Of a stretch of 64,000 nucleotides of DNA, positions 24,189-33,063 are shown piece by piece. Position numbers and translations under genes: made by a program. Positions within the stretch are counted from its first letter, which is position 1. Every line of letters begins with the position of its first letter. Source of the DNA: Dyadobacter chenwenxiniae (GTDB lineage: Bacteria > Bacteroidota > Bacteroidia > Cytophagales > Spirosomataceae); the NCBI RefSeq assembly GCF_022869785.1, contig NZ_CP094997.1:310001-374000 (forward strand), in the 5' to 3' direction. The notes under the pieces were generated by a model. That model was not told the origin of the DNA. It worked only from the letters and a program-made list of their open reading frames with translations, and did no database searches.

Positions 24189-25469
24189 TTAATCCATTTT
24201 TACCTGCGCGGGCATCACATTGGGCAGATATACAAAAAACGTTGTGCCTTTTCCTGTTTCACTCGAAAAAGTGACATTGCCACCCATCAGGGTCACATAA
24301 TCTTTGACAATGTTCAGCCCCAGGCCCGTTCCCTGCGTGGCGCCCGCATTGTGTGCGCGAAAAAACCGGTCGAATACATTGGGCTGGTCTTTTTCAGGAA
24401 TTCCAATTCCTTCGTCATGCACTGCCATATCCACGTGATCCGCCTCAGCATTAATCTTTAATGTTATTTCCTTGCCCGCGTCTGAATACTTGATCCCGTT
24501 GGAAAGCAGGTTAAAAAGGATATTGCGGAGCAACTGCTTATCCAGCCAAACCTCCGTATTACCCGTGTATTGCAAGTGAATTTGCTGTTTTTCCTTACAA
24601 AGGCCCTGGATCTCGTCGATGAGGTTTTTGCAAAAATCTTCCAGCTCCACCTGCACCGGAATGCTATGCACACGGCCTTCTTCCAATTTGCCTATCGACA
24701 GAAAATCATTCAGGATCTCGGTCAGGTTCGTAACCGCTGATTTGATTCTTTTTACATGCTTTTGCCGCTTTTCTTCTTCTTCCGTGGTGCCGTAACGTCC
24801 TATCAACGAGGCAGATGATAGGATGGTGGCCAGCGGCGTCCGGAATTCGTGGGAGGCGATCGTGACGAACTGGCTCTTCATATTGTTGAGCTCCTTTTCC
24901 TTTTTCAATGCGCGTATGACTTCTTCCTGCGAATCTTCCACTTTTTTGACGGCTTCCGCCAGTTCTCTTGTGCGTTGTTCAACCCTTTCTTCCAGTTCCG
25001 CATTCAGTTTTTGTATTTCAAGATTCGCTTCCCGGATGCGGTTTTCCTGCTTTTTTCGCTCTGTAATATCAATCACAAAACTCACTACAAACTCGCCGTC
25101 GCTGGTTTGAAAAGGGCTCAGGCTTACTTCCACCGGAAATTCGCTGCCATCAAATTTTCTTGCAAACAAATCCATTAAATGCCCCATTCCCCTCGCCCGC
25201 GGCGCTTCCAGGTAATGGTCGCGGTAATGCACGTGGTTGGCGGCAAACCGCTGCGGGATCAACGTTTCTATTTTTTTGCCAATCAGGTCCAGATCCGGGT
25301 AACCAAACAGTTCCTTGGCCTTTGGATTAAGCATCACGATCGCACCTGCTTTATCCACCACCACAATTCCTTCCGTGGCATGTTTAAAGAGGGCATCGAG
25401 CATTTCAATATGCCGTGTTATCACCTTCGTATGAATTAATATATCACTATCAAACATAGAAAGGTACAC
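24189..25469 (-). CDS. PAS-domain sensor histidine kinase
   Basis: A 426-residue soluble kinase. The PAS domain lies at about residues 22-140 (ATEGIVVVDKAGAIVMLNPK, then FGYPDLDLIGKKIETLIP and the PAC-like VVSFVIDITERKK), followed by a long coiled coil (142-200), HisKA with His-207 in ASHEFRTPLAT, and the ATPase boxes NLLSNGIKYSDAG, DEGIGIPE and GTGLGLNI. The PAS domain is FixL-like in sequence style, but where FixL has its haem-binding His (PHIIGIG) this protein reads PRARGMG, so haem binding is doubtful. No membrane helices. It lies 33 nt after hemN and 19 nt before its likely partner regulator. Confidence 0.93.
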   Translation of the reverse strand: MYLSMFDSDILIHTKVITRHIEMLDALFKHATEGIVVVDKAGAIVMLNPKAKELFGYPDLDLIGKKIETLIPQRFAANHVHYRDHYLEAPRARGMGHLMDLFARKFDGSEFPVEVSLSPFQTSDGEFVVSFVIDITERKKQENRIREANLEIQKLNAELEERVEQRTRELAEAVKKVEDSQEEVIRALKKEKELNNMKSQFVTIASHEFRTPLATILSSASLIGRYGTTEEEEKRQKHVKRIKSAVTNLTEILNDFLSIGKLEEGRVHSIPVQVELEDFCKNLIDEIQGLCKEKQQIHLQYTGNTEVWLDKQLLRNILFNLLSNGIKYSDAGKEITLKINAEADHVDMAVHDEGIGIPEKDQPNVFDRFFRAHNAGATQGTGLGLNIVKDYVTLMGGNVTFSSETGKGTTFFVYLPNVMPAQVKMD

Positions 25470-25502
25470 TACATTGGTGAAAGGGACAAGGCTATGGCCG
25501 GA

Positions 25503-26867
25503 TCAGACGGTCTGGCTGAACAGTTGGGCTTCCGGTTTGTTTTCCCATAAAAGCGCATCAAAAGCCATGCAAATGTTTCGAATAAAGGGCTTTCCTTTCT
25601 CGGTAACCTTCACGCTGAAAGGCTGTAATTCAACGAGTTCGTCAAACTCCATTTCGTCCAGCCGCTCAACGGACTGAAACACTTCTTCGCAGTATTCACT
25701 GGTTTTGACCCACGAGGTTTCAAATTGCGTCATTAACCTTAAAATATGGCGGCGCAAAATCAGATCTTCTCTGGTCAGCTCGTGGCCGCGCGCGATGGGG
25801 ATCATGCCCGCTGCAATTCTTTGATAGTAATCTTCCACTTTTTTCTCGTTCTGCACATAACCTGTCCAACTGTCGCTGATGGCGGATGCACCCAGGCCGA
25901 TCAGCAGCTGTGTGTGCATGTCGGTATAACCCATGAAATTGCGGTGCAATCGTCCTTCTTGTTGTGCTTTATATAAAGAATCGGAGGGCAATGCGAAGTG
26001 GTCCATGCCAATGTCCTGGTAACCTGCCACTTCCAATGCATTTCTGCCGGTTTCGTAAATGGCCATTTTTTTGTCCGCGTCCGGCAGGTCTTTTTCTGTA
26101 AAATTCCTTTGTCCGGGTTTGATCCAGGGGACGTGTGCATAGCTGTAAAAGGCAATGCGGTCGGGTTTGAGCTGGATCACGCGCTGCATGGTTTCCATCA
26201 TGTAACATGCTTTTTGGAATGGTAAGCCATACACAATGTCATAATTCACAGATGTATAGCCAATCTCCCGTGCCTTCAACGTCAGGTGCTTAACCTGCTC
26301 GTACGTTTGATGGCGGTTGATAATAGCCAGCACGATAGGATTAAAATCCTGAACACCAATGCTGATCCGTCTGAAACCGAGCTCATAGAGTGTCTGCAAA
26401 TGTTCGTCAGTTGTATTGCCGGGATGGGCTTCAAATCCAAACTGCGCTTCGGGGTGAACGATGGAATCCTTCAATAAGCCCAGAATGAGCATTTTCAGGT
26501 TTTCCGGATTAAAAAAGGTGGGAGTTCCGCCGCCCAGGTGTATCTCGCGGATCAAAGGTTTGCTTTCTCCGAATGTTGTAAGATACATCTGCCACTCTCT
26601 GAGCACGGCATGAATGTATGTGGTTTCGACGGCATGGTTAATGGTAATGCGTGTGTTGCAGCCGCAGTAAGTGCACAAACTCTCGCAAAAAGGAAGGTGA
26701 ACGTACAGACTAATGCCCTCTTTTTGATTGGAAACTTGAAAAGCCTTCATCACCAGCTCCTTCCACTTTTGCTGCTGGGGCGGTGTTTTTTGCCAGTAGG
26801 GAACGGTTGGATAGCTCGTATAACGCGGTCCGGGTGTATTGTATTTGAACAGCAGGTCCTTATCCAT
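25503..26867 (-). CDS. hemN: Oxygen-independent coproporphyrinogen III oxidase
   Basis: A 454-residue radical SAM enzyme. YTSYPTVPYW near the N-terminus and the cluster motif CxxxCxxCxC (CESLCTYCGC, about residues 64-73) are diagnostic, as are HLGGGTPTFF and the C-terminal HemN domain with EFDELVELQPF. It converts coproporphyrinogen III to protoporphyrinogen IX without O2, for haem synthesis under oxygen limitation. An FNR-like operator (26931-26942) and -7 element (26900-26907) lie upstream at 33-bp spacing. The kinase and CRP-type regulator genes follow closely and are probably co-transcribed. The cbb3 oxidase operon, which needs haem, lies next door. Confidence 0.96.
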   Translation of the reverse strand: MDKDLLFKYNTPGPRYTSYPTVPYWQKTPPQQQKWKELVMKAFQVSNQKEGISLYVHLPFCESLCTYCGCNTRITINHAVETTYIHAVLREWQMYLTTFGESKPLIREIHLGGGTPTFFNPENLKMLILGLLKDSIVHPEAQFGFEAHPGNTTDEHLQTLYELGFRRISIGVQDFNPIVLAIINRHQTYEQVKHLTLKAREIGYTSVNYDIVYGLPFQKACYMMETMQRVIQLKPDRIAFYSYAHVPWIKPGQRNFTEKDLPDADKKMAIYETGRNALEVAGYQDIGMDHFALPSDSLYKAQQEGRLHRNFMGYTDMHTQLLIGLGASAISDSWTGYVQNEKKVEDYYQRIAAGMIPIARGHELTREDLILRRHILRLMTQFETSWVKTSEYCEEVFQSVERLDEMEFDELVELQPFSVKVTEKGKPFIRNICMAFDALLWENKPEAQLFSQTV

Positions 26868-26899
26868 GGTAATCGGTGTTTTGTATGGTTACTATGCAT

Positions 26900-26907
26900 C
26901 AAAACTA
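26900..26907 (-). promoter_or_regulatory. -7 promoter element of hemN
   Basis: Minus-strand TAGTTTTG is a perfect TAnnTTTG, 33 nt before the hemN ATG and 33 bp (centre to centre) from the FNR-like palindrome. Confidence 0.7.
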
Positions 26908-26930
26908 GGGTTATGGCGCCCCGGAAAACA

Positions 26931-26942
26931 TGACATTGGTCA
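26931..26942. promoter_or_regulatory. FNR/CRP-like operator of hemN
   Basis: TGACATTGGTCA (minus strand TGACCAATGTCA) differs at one base from the ccoS operator. A 33-bp spacing to the -7 element puts its centre near -40, the class II activator position. Confidence 0.8.
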
Positions 26943-26948
26943 GTATTA

Positions 26949-26968
26949 AAACCAACCTTTGTTGGTTT
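26949..26968 (-). terminator. Hairpin terminator of the cbb3 operon
   Basis: AAACCAAC and GTTGGTTT form a perfect 8-bp stem with a 4-nt loop, 28 nt after the stop of the last gene of the cco operon and followed on the minus strand by TTAATACT. The U tract is weak. Confidence 0.55.
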
Positions 26969-26995
26969 GCAACGCCGACAGGACTGGTAGAACCG

Positions 26996-27703
26996 CTATT
27001 TGCCGTGGCATTCGGTGATGGGTTTGGCTGCGGAATGGGATGCGTGCGGATATTGAAACAGTGTGCTGCGGTAAAGCAGCCATATGCCTGCAAAAGCAAT
27101 GAAAACGGGGGTAATCTGATGAAATTTGGTTCGAACGGCGGGCGTAACCCAGTTTTTGAAAAAACCAATGGCCATCATCGCCGGCCATGTCCCCATCCCA
27201 AAAACAAACATGAAAGCGCTTCCGGCCGCGCTGCTTCCCGTTGCTAACGAGCTCATTAATGCCAGATACACCAGCCCGCAGGGCAGCAGACCATTCAGCG
27301 ATCCGAGCAGAAACCAGCCCTGCAATTTGCGGCTGTGCAGCAGGGCGGACATTTGCTTTTTGATAAGGTTAACCGGCTTGCGCAAGAAAGCGGGCGCGAT
27401 AAAATAGCGGGCAAATGCTTTTGGCCAAAAAACATAAGCCAGCATCAAGACGCCAGCCAGCACAGAAACATATTTGAGATAACCCATAAGCGAGAGCGCA
27501 TTACCAAAAACACCAACCACTGCGCCCAGCAACGCATAGGAGCCAGCCCGGCCCAGATTGTAAATCAGCAATCCCGCAGCCCGCTGCCAGGCGTTGCCCC
27601 GCTGCACAGGAAGCGCCAGCGCAATGGGCCCGCACATGCCTATGCAATGGAAACTGCTGAGCAGCCCCATCGTTAAAGCCAGATATGGAAGCGCATTGTT
27701 CAC
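26996..27703 (-). CDS. Sulfite exporter TauE/SafE family membrane protein of the cbb3 operon
   Basis: 235 residues with about six membrane segments. The N-terminal LTMGLLSSFHCIGMCGPIAL signature with the MCGP motif and NGLLPCGLVYLAL later in the chain are typical of the TauE/SafE (DsbD-like) proteins found beside cbb3 oxidase genes in many bacteria. These are thought to help copper handling or thiol transfer during oxidase assembly; the exact role is not established. The paired Cys (HCIGMC and LPC) could bind copper. It is the last gene of the cco operon, 5 nt after ccoH. The tail is His-rich (YPHASHSAA), which also suggests metal binding. Confidence 0.88.
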   Translation of the reverse strand: MNNALPYLALTMGLLSSFHCIGMCGPIALALPVQRGNAWQRAAGLLIYNLGRAGSYALLGAVVGVFGNALSLMGYLKYVSVLAGVLMLAYVFWPKAFARYFIAPAFLRKPVNLIKKQMSALLHSRKLQGWFLLGSLNGLLPCGLVYLALMSSLATGSSAAGSAFMFVFGMGTWPAMMAIGFFKNWVTPAVRTKFHQITPVFIAFAGIWLLYRSTLFQYPHASHSAAKPITECHGK

Positions 27704-27708
27704 ATGTT

Positions 27709-28167
27709 TTATTTTTTGTGACTAATCACGATCACGTCCTCATTCCAGTAAGCCTGCTCCTTATTTTTCCAATCAATTTGCAGGTGGTAACTGCCTTCGG
27801 CCATGTTGCCGACCGGGATTAGTTGGGTGTGGTTCTGGGTTAAGATCTTGAATTTTCGATCGTTTTTATCATTGGAAGGGCAGTATAAATTAATCTCGCC
27901 GCTCAGGTCTTTTTCTGTCACATTGCCGGGAAAAACAATCTTGATGCCCTCATTTTGCACTTCCCATTTCACCGGATCGGCTAGTGCGGCCGAACGTTGC
28001 TTTTTATCGATTTTCTCCTGAAAACCTAGTTCTTCTTCGTAATAATGCTCCGTTACCAGATCGATTTTCTGACGGATACTCATGCTGACCAGCACCAGTA
28101 TCATGGCTACAAAGCCCATATAGAGCGCCGTAATGCCCACTCCCCAGTTGATTTTAATGCTTTTCAT
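27709..28167 (-). CDS. ccoH: CcoH/FixH family protein
   Basis: 152 residues: one N-terminal membrane helix (WGVGITALYMGFVAMILVLV) followed by the family's VTEHYYEEELGFQEKIDK motif and a periplasmic beta domain (GSYHLQIDWKNKEQAYWNED). This is the FixH/CcoH family required for stable cbb3 oxidase and copper-dependent assembly. Its ATG overlaps the ccoG stop codon by one base (TAATG), so it is translationally coupled to ccoG. Confidence 0.9.
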   Translation of the reverse strand: MKSIKINWGVGITALYMGFVAMILVLVSMSIRQKIDLVTEHYYEEELGFQEKIDKKQRSAALADPVKWEVQNEGIKIVFPGNVTEKDLSGEINLYCPSNDKNDRKFKILTQNHTQLIPVGNMAEGSYHLQIDWKNKEQAYWNEDVIVISHKK

Positions 28168-29579
28168 TATTTCTCAGGTGCTATGAATGTTGTTTCAAAT
28201 TCTTCCAGTTTTTCATTGCCTTGGAAAACAGATAATGTCAATGTTGTCTTGCGTTTTTTTAATGCTTCTGCAGGCACCACAATGAAGACCGTGCCTTCGA
28301 CCATACCCGCCGGATCAAGTGCCAAGTTTGGCTTTCCCGCAAAGATCAGCTTGCCCGAAACTCCTTCGAGTCTGATCGTTGGGTTAATGGTCTGGTTGGT
28401 TTTGTTAAAAATCTTAAATGTGTAAAGGTTCGTAATACTCCGATCACTGTTTTCAATGTATTGACTGCCCGGCGCGCGCAGCAGCATGGTTTGCGTATCG
28501 GTTCTTGAAACAACCATAAACCCAAGCACCGACCATAGTAGAACCAGCATGACCATCGCACCCACAACACGGGTCGTAATAAGTTTGTTGGTTTTCTTTA
28601 CAATTGCATTTTCGGAAGTATAGCGGATCAGGCCTTTTTCAAATCCTACTTTATCCATGATGTTGTCGCAGGCATCAATGCAGGCAGTGCAGTTCACGCA
28701 TTCCATTTGCAGGCCGTTTCGGATGTCAATGCCGGTGGGGCACACTGCTACGCATTGATGGCAGTTGATGCAGTCACCTTCCGTGCGCTCCTGGTTTTTA
28801 TGGATTTTTCCCCGAGGCTCGCCCCGCTCATAATCATAAGCGACATTGATGGTGTTGCGGTCCATGAGCACACCTTGCAAACGGCCGTAAGGACAAACCA
28901 CCGTACAGGCCTGATCACGCAGCCACGCAAAATTGAAATAGAAAATCGCGGTAAAAGCAATGATCCCCGAAAACAGCGGAATGTGCTCCGAGATGGGCTC
29001 ACGGATTATTTTTGAAAGTTCATCCACGCCCAGCACGTAGGCGAGCAGCAGGTTGGCAATCAAAAATGACACGATCAGGAAGGCAGCGTATTTTGCGGTT
29101 TTCCTCACGATCTTTTCCGTGTTCCAGGGCGCTTTGTTGAGCAGTTTTTGTTTGGTTGCATTGCCTTCAATAGCGTATTCGATCTTGCGGAAAACCATTT
29201 CCATAAACACCGTTTGCGGGCAAGCCCAGCCGCACCATAACCTTCCGAAAATGGTGGTGAACAGCACAATAAAAACCATGAACGAGAGCATCGTAAGCCC
29301 GAAAAGCCAGTAATCCTGCGGGCCGATGAAAATGCCGAAAATGATGAATTTGCGTTCCAGCACATTGAACAACAGCAAAGGCTGATCGTTGAATGTGATA
29401 AATGGTGTTACAAAAAGCAGTGTTAAGATCGCCACGGTAAACCAAACCCTTCGCGTATGCCATTTTCCGGTTGGTTTTTGCGGGTAAAACCAGTTGCGTT
29501 TTCCATCCTCAGTGACCGCGCTGAAATGGTCGCGGAATGATTCGTCGGAATCGCTGATGAGCTGGTTGGGAATTTTCAT
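28167..29579 (-). CDS. ccoG: cbb3 oxidase accessory protein CcoG (polyferredoxin)
   Basis: 470 residues with several N-terminal membrane helices and a motif CGWACPQTVF at about residues 117-126. Two 4Fe-4S clusters are indicated by CINCHQCVAVCPTG and CVNCTACIDACDN, and the C-terminal Ig-like domain (IgFLN type) is present. CcoG is a cupric reductase supplying Cu(I) for the binuclear centre of cbb3 oxidase. It is a member of the ccoS-NO-P-G-H operon, with a 26-nt gap after ccoP. Confidence 0.96.
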   Translation of the reverse strand: MKIPNQLISDSDESFRDHFSAVTEDGKRNWFYPQKPTGKWHTRRVWFTVAILTLLFVTPFITFNDQPLLLFNVLERKFIIFGIFIGPQDYWLFGLTMLSFMVFIVLFTTIFGRLWCGWACPQTVFMEMVFRKIEYAIEGNATKQKLLNKAPWNTEKIVRKTAKYAAFLIVSFLIANLLLAYVLGVDELSKIIREPISEHIPLFSGIIAFTAIFYFNFAWLRDQACTVVCPYGRLQGVLMDRNTINVAYDYERGEPRGKIHKNQERTEGDCINCHQCVAVCPTGIDIRNGLQMECVNCTACIDACDNIMDKVGFEKGLIRYTSENAIVKKTNKLITTRVVGAMVMLVLLWSVLGFMVVSRTDTQTMLLRAPGSQYIENSDRSITNLYTFKIFNKTNQTINPTIRLEGVSGKLIFAGKPNLALDPAGMVEGTVFIVVPAEALKKRKTTLTLSVFQGNEKLEEFETTFIAPEK

Positions 29580-29605
29580 GGTCTTCGTGTGAATGGTGAG
29601 CGTAC

Positions 29606-30631
29606 TTAATTGGCTGCAACTTTATCGTCGCTAAGCAGTTCACCTTGCGGTTCTTTTGGATTCGCTGGTTTGGTATCCTTTAATGAATACACATAGCTTG
29701 CAACTTTTTGAATGTCAGTGGGGGAAAGCTGCTTTTCCCAGGAGATCATGCCTTTTTCGGGGACACCATATTTAATGACCTTGAAAAGATTTTTAATGCC
29801 CGCGCCATGCAGCCAGTAACCGTCTGTAAGGTTCGGGCCTACACTTCCGCCGCCATCCGGGCCGTGGCAAGCCGTGCATTTTTCCTGGAAAATGGCTTTA
29901 CCCTGGCCTATTGATGCTTCCTCACTGACCAGCGTAACCGTGTTTTCATCCATGGATGCGCCTACCTTGGCCATGTAAGCTTTTTTATCAATTTCGGCCT
30001 GCGCCACCTCTTTTTCAAGCTCGGCAAGCTGGTAATCGCCGATTCCGCTGAAATAATATGCGCCGTAACCGATCCCGATGATAATGGTGCCCACAAAAAG
30101 TGACTGCAGCCACGGCGGCATGCGGTTGTCCAGCTCCTGAATGCCGTCATAATCGTGCCCTTCAATGATGAGGTGATGTTCCTGACTCGGCATGACGCTC
30201 ATTCCGGCAAACTTTTTCCACCAGGAAACGACAGGGTCTGTATGCGCTTCAGTTTTGGGTGGGGCAGAGATTTTTTGAAGCAATGTTACCGTGTTAACTA
30301 GTGCGATCACAACCAGCAGCGCCACAAAGAAAATGATGCCGAGCAAGATCAAAAGGATAAGCTCAGTGCCACTGATCGCCCGGATAGGTTCTGCCACCTG
30401 ATCCTGCGCAAAGACCGAACCGCCCAGCATGAAAAAGAAAAGTACAGATAACAAGCCCTTTTTGATCACACCATCATTCAATGGCATACGCTCCATTTTT
30501 TGCAGCGACTTTTTATCAATCCCAATCACAAAAACGATCAGCGATAGGAAGAAGATAAAAAATATAATGAGCGAGATCAGCGGATAAATGCCTATGCCGG
30601 CAATGGTTTCAAGATATGTTCGGAATTTCAT
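29606..30631 (-). CDS. ccoP: cbb3 oxidase subunit III CcoP with fused CcoQ-like N-terminus
   Basis: 341 residues. Residues 1-55 (a helix at about 15-37, then IDKKSLQKMERMPLNDG) look like a CcoQ/FixQ subunit. Residues 57-76 are a second hydrophobic segment ending in a signal-peptidase-like SVFAQ, followed by helices at about 90-118 and 178-197. Between them lies the CcoP N-domain motif DGIQELDNRMPPWL. A single haem c site, CTACH (Cys-252, Cys-255, His-256), follows, with the expected axial Met in the later KGMISWE segment. Proteobacterial CcoP has two haems; this one has one. It passes electrons to the CcoNO core. It lies 3 nt after ccoNO. Confidence 0.94.
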   Translation of the reverse strand: MKFRTYLETIAGIGIYPLISLIIFFIFFLSLIVFVIGIDKKSLQKMERMPLNDGVIKKGLLSVLFFFMLGGSVFAQDQVAEPIRAISGTELILLILLGIIFFVALLVVIALVNTVTLLQKISAPPKTEAHTDPVVSWWKKFAGMSVMPSQEHHLIIEGHDYDGIQELDNRMPPWLQSLFVGTIIIGIGYGAYYFSGIGDYQLAELEKEVAQAEIDKKAYMAKVGASMDENTVTLVSEEASIGQGKAIFQEKCTACHGPDGGGSVGPNLTDGYWLHGAGIKNLFKVIKYGVPEKGMISWEKQLSPTDIQKVASYVYSLKDTKPANPKEPQGELLSDDKVAAN

Positions 30632-30634
30632 AAG

Positions 30635-32782
30635 TCAATCATTTTTAATATCAGTTCCTAATCGTTGCAGGTAGGCAATGAGTGCGATGATCTCTTTATC
30701 CTCGTCTGCCTTGATGCCGCTTTGTTTGAGCCTGGCCTGAATTGCTTTGGATTGTTTGCTGAGTTCTGCGTTGGCGATTTTGTCATAACCTTTTTCATAA
30801 GGAACGCCCAGTGTCTGCATAGCCCGGATTTTGGCGGCCGTTGTGCTTGTGTCCAGATCGTCTTCCAGTAACCAGCCATATCTGGGCATAATGGAACCGG
30901 GCGACATGGTGGTTGGATCCTCCATGTGGTTATAGTGCCAGGAATCGGGATATTTTCCGCCTACCCGGTGCAGATCAGGTCCGGTGCGTTTGGAACCCCA
31001 TTGATGCGGATAATCGTATACGAACTCTCCGGATTTGGAATATTCCCCATAGCGCTCAATTTCGGAGCGGAACGGCCGGATCATTTGGGTGTGGCACACA
31101 TAACAGCCTTCACGGACATAAATATCACGTCCCTGCAATTCCAATGGCGTGTAAGGTTTCACAGCCACAATGGTCGGCACATTGGATTTGATCATGAATG
31201 TCGGGATCATCTCGATCATCCCCCCGATGGCGACGGCAACCAATGCAAAAACGGTCAATGCCAGCGGCTTACGCTCAAACAGCCTGCGGTGCCAGTACTC
31301 GCTTTTTTCAGCATGCCAGATCGCATTTAGCGGCATTGCTTTCGCCGTTTCTGTGGCTATCAGCTTGCCTTTCAGGGCGGTCATCCACAGGTTGTAGATC
31401 ATCACGATGAAGCCAATAATGTAAAGCGTTCCGCCTACACTGCGCAGAAAATACAGTGGTTTGAGCTGTGTTACGGTTTCCAGGAAGTTGGGGTATTTCA
31501 AAAGGCCTTCTTGCGTAAACTCTTTCCACATGGAGCTTTGCACCCAGCCCGCCCAATACATGGGGATGGTATAAAATAGAATCCCGAGCGTTCCGATCCA
31601 GAAGTGGAAGTTGGCGGCTTTTTGAGAATATAACGGACGTCCGTATATGCGAGGGAAAAGCCAGTATAAAATCCCGAATGTCAGAAACCCATTCCATCCC
31701 AGGGCACCTACGTGTACGTGCGCTACGATCCAGTCGGTATAATGCGCGATAGCATTTACATTCTTGAATGAAAGCATCGGGCCTTCGAATGTGGCCATAC
31801 CATAAGCGGTAATGGCTACAACCATGAATTTCAATACAACATCTTCCCGTACTTTGTCCCATGCGCCGCGGAGGGTCATTAATCCATTGATCATGCCGCC
31901 CCAGGAAGGCGCGATCAGCATTACGGAGAACACGGTTCCCAATGTTTGCGCCCATTCGGGAAGCGATGTGTAAAGCAAATGGTGCGGCCCGGCCCAGATA
32001 TAAAGGAATATCAGCGCCCAGAAATGCACGATCGAAAGGCGGTAGGAATAGATGGGACGGTTGGCCGCTTTGGGAAGAAAATAATACATCAGCCCCAGAT
32101 AAGGAGTGGTTAGGAAAAACGCCACGGCATTGTGTCCATACCACCATTGCACGAGTGCATCCTGCACACCTGCGTACACAGAGTAACTTTTGAACAAAGA
32201 AATAGGGAGCGCCATACTGTTCACCACGTGCAGCATCGCAACGGTGACGAATGAAGCAATGTAAAACCAGACCGCGGCATAAATGTGCTCGGTGCGGCGG
32301 TTAATGGTGGTCATCACCAGGTTAATCAGTGCTGCCACCCAGACTACTGCGATGGCAATGTCCAGCGGCCATTCCAGTTCGGCATATTCTTTGGAAGTGG
32401 TAAGGCCCATCGGCAATGTAATGGCTGCGGCCAGAATGATAAACTGCCACGCCCAGAAATGGAGCCTGCTCAGCAAAGGGCTCCACATAGGGGTTCTTAA
32501 CACCCGTGGCGCAGAGTAATAAAGGCCGGTAAAGAAGCCATTGCCCACAAATGCAAAAATGACTGCATTGGTATGCAGTGGCCTGATGCGGCTGAATGTA
32601 AGATAGGGCAGGTCCATGTTCAGGTTGGGGAACACGAGCTGCAATGCAGCCAGCAGCCCAACTAGCATACCGATAAGCCCGAAAAGGATCGTTGCAATCG
32701 CGAAATCACGCACAATGCGATTATCATATTGGAACTCATCCAGTTCAACGGTTGCCAGAGCAGGATGGGGAACGTTTGACAT
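30635..32782 (-). CDS. ccoNO: cbb3-type cytochrome oxidase, fused subunits I and II (CcoN-CcoO)
   Basis: 715 residues. Residues 1-480 are the haem-copper subunit CcoN: RPLHTNAVIFAFVGNGFFTG (low-spin haem ligand), WWYGHNAVAFFLT (Cu-B His) and HVHVG with His-355 and His-357. Residues about 500-715 are CcoO: one membrane helix and a haem c site CYVCH (Cys-560, Cys-563, His-564) with TQMIRPFRSEIERYGEYS, the family signature. The two are separate genes in Proteobacteria; fusion is known in Bacteroidota. It is the catalytic core of a high-affinity terminal oxidase. It lies 14 nt after ccoS. Confidence 0.97.
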   Translation of the reverse strand: MSNVPHPALATVELDEFQYDNRIVRDFAIATILFGLIGMLVGLLAALQLVFPNLNMDLPYLTFSRIRPLHTNAVIFAFVGNGFFTGLYYSAPRVLRTPMWSPLLSRLHFWAWQFIILAAAITLPMGLTTSKEYAELEWPLDIAIAVVWVAALINLVMTTINRRTEHIYAAVWFYIASFVTVAMLHVVNSMALPISLFKSYSVYAGVQDALVQWWYGHNAVAFFLTTPYLGLMYYFLPKAANRPIYSYRLSIVHFWALIFLYIWAGPHHLLYTSLPEWAQTLGTVFSVMLIAPSWGGMINGLMTLRGAWDKVREDVVLKFMVVAITAYGMATFEGPMLSFKNVNAIAHYTDWIVAHVHVGALGWNGFLTFGILYWLFPRIYGRPLYSQKAANFHFWIGTLGILFYTIPMYWAGWVQSSMWKEFTQEGLLKYPNFLETVTQLKPLYFLRSVGGTLYIIGFIVMIYNLWMTALKGKLIATETAKAMPLNAIWHAEKSEYWHRRLFERKPLALTVFALVAVAIGGMIEMIPTFMIKSNVPTIVAVKPYTPLELQGRDIYVREGCYVCHTQMIRPFRSEIERYGEYSKSGEFVYDYPHQWGSKRTGPDLHRVGGKYPDSWHYNHMEDPTTMSPGSIMPRYGWLLEDDLDTSTTAAKIRAMQTLGVPYEKGYDKIANAELSKQSKAIQARLKQSGIKADEDKEIIALIAYLQRLGTDIKND

Positions 32783-32796
32783 AACTCAGGTAAAAT

Positions 32797-32979
32797 TTAG
32801 TGAATATCTTTTGTGTTGTTTTTGACGGACGCGTCGCTGTTGGGATCGTCGAATAGAATACGGACCGACGGCGTGTAATCGTCGTCGTAATGTCCCTTGC
32901 GCACCGACCAGATGAAGGCGCCCAAAAAGGCCAGGGCGATGGCTAAGCTGGCGATAATCATGACGAACATTGCGCTCAT
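32797..32979 (-). CDS. ccoS: cbb3 oxidase assembly protein CcoS
   Basis: A 60-residue protein with one N-terminal membrane helix (VMIIASLAIALAFLGAFIWSV) followed by the family's FIWSVRKGHYDDD and PSVRILFDD motifs. CcoS is needed to insert haem and copper into CcoN. Here it is the first gene of the cbb3 operon, directly behind an FNR-like promoter. The longer frame to 33013 in another reading is a shadow. Confidence 0.94.
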   Translation of the reverse strand: MSAMFVMIIASLAIALAFLGAFIWSVRKGHYDDDYTPSVRILFDDPNSDASVKNNTKDIH

Positions 32980-33010
32980 TGGAAAGAATGCTTTTACGTT
33001 TTATGTGATT

Positions 33011-33018
33011 CAAAACTA
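33011..33018 (-). promoter_or_regulatory. -7 promoter element of the cbb3 operon (ccoS)
   Basis: Minus-strand TAGTTTTG is a perfect TAnnTTTG, 32 nt before the ccoS ATG. Its centre is exactly 55 bp from the FNR-like palindrome. Confidence 0.7.
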
Positions 33019-33063
33019 CCGGATCGCCCCGAGCAGAAAGATGACGACGGCAGGCTTCACAAC

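Noticed and set aside
31308..32147. 279-residue minus-strand ORF in another frame of ccoNO
   Set aside because: It is fully inside ccoNO in a shifted frame, with an Arg/His/Ser-rich composition and no family motif.
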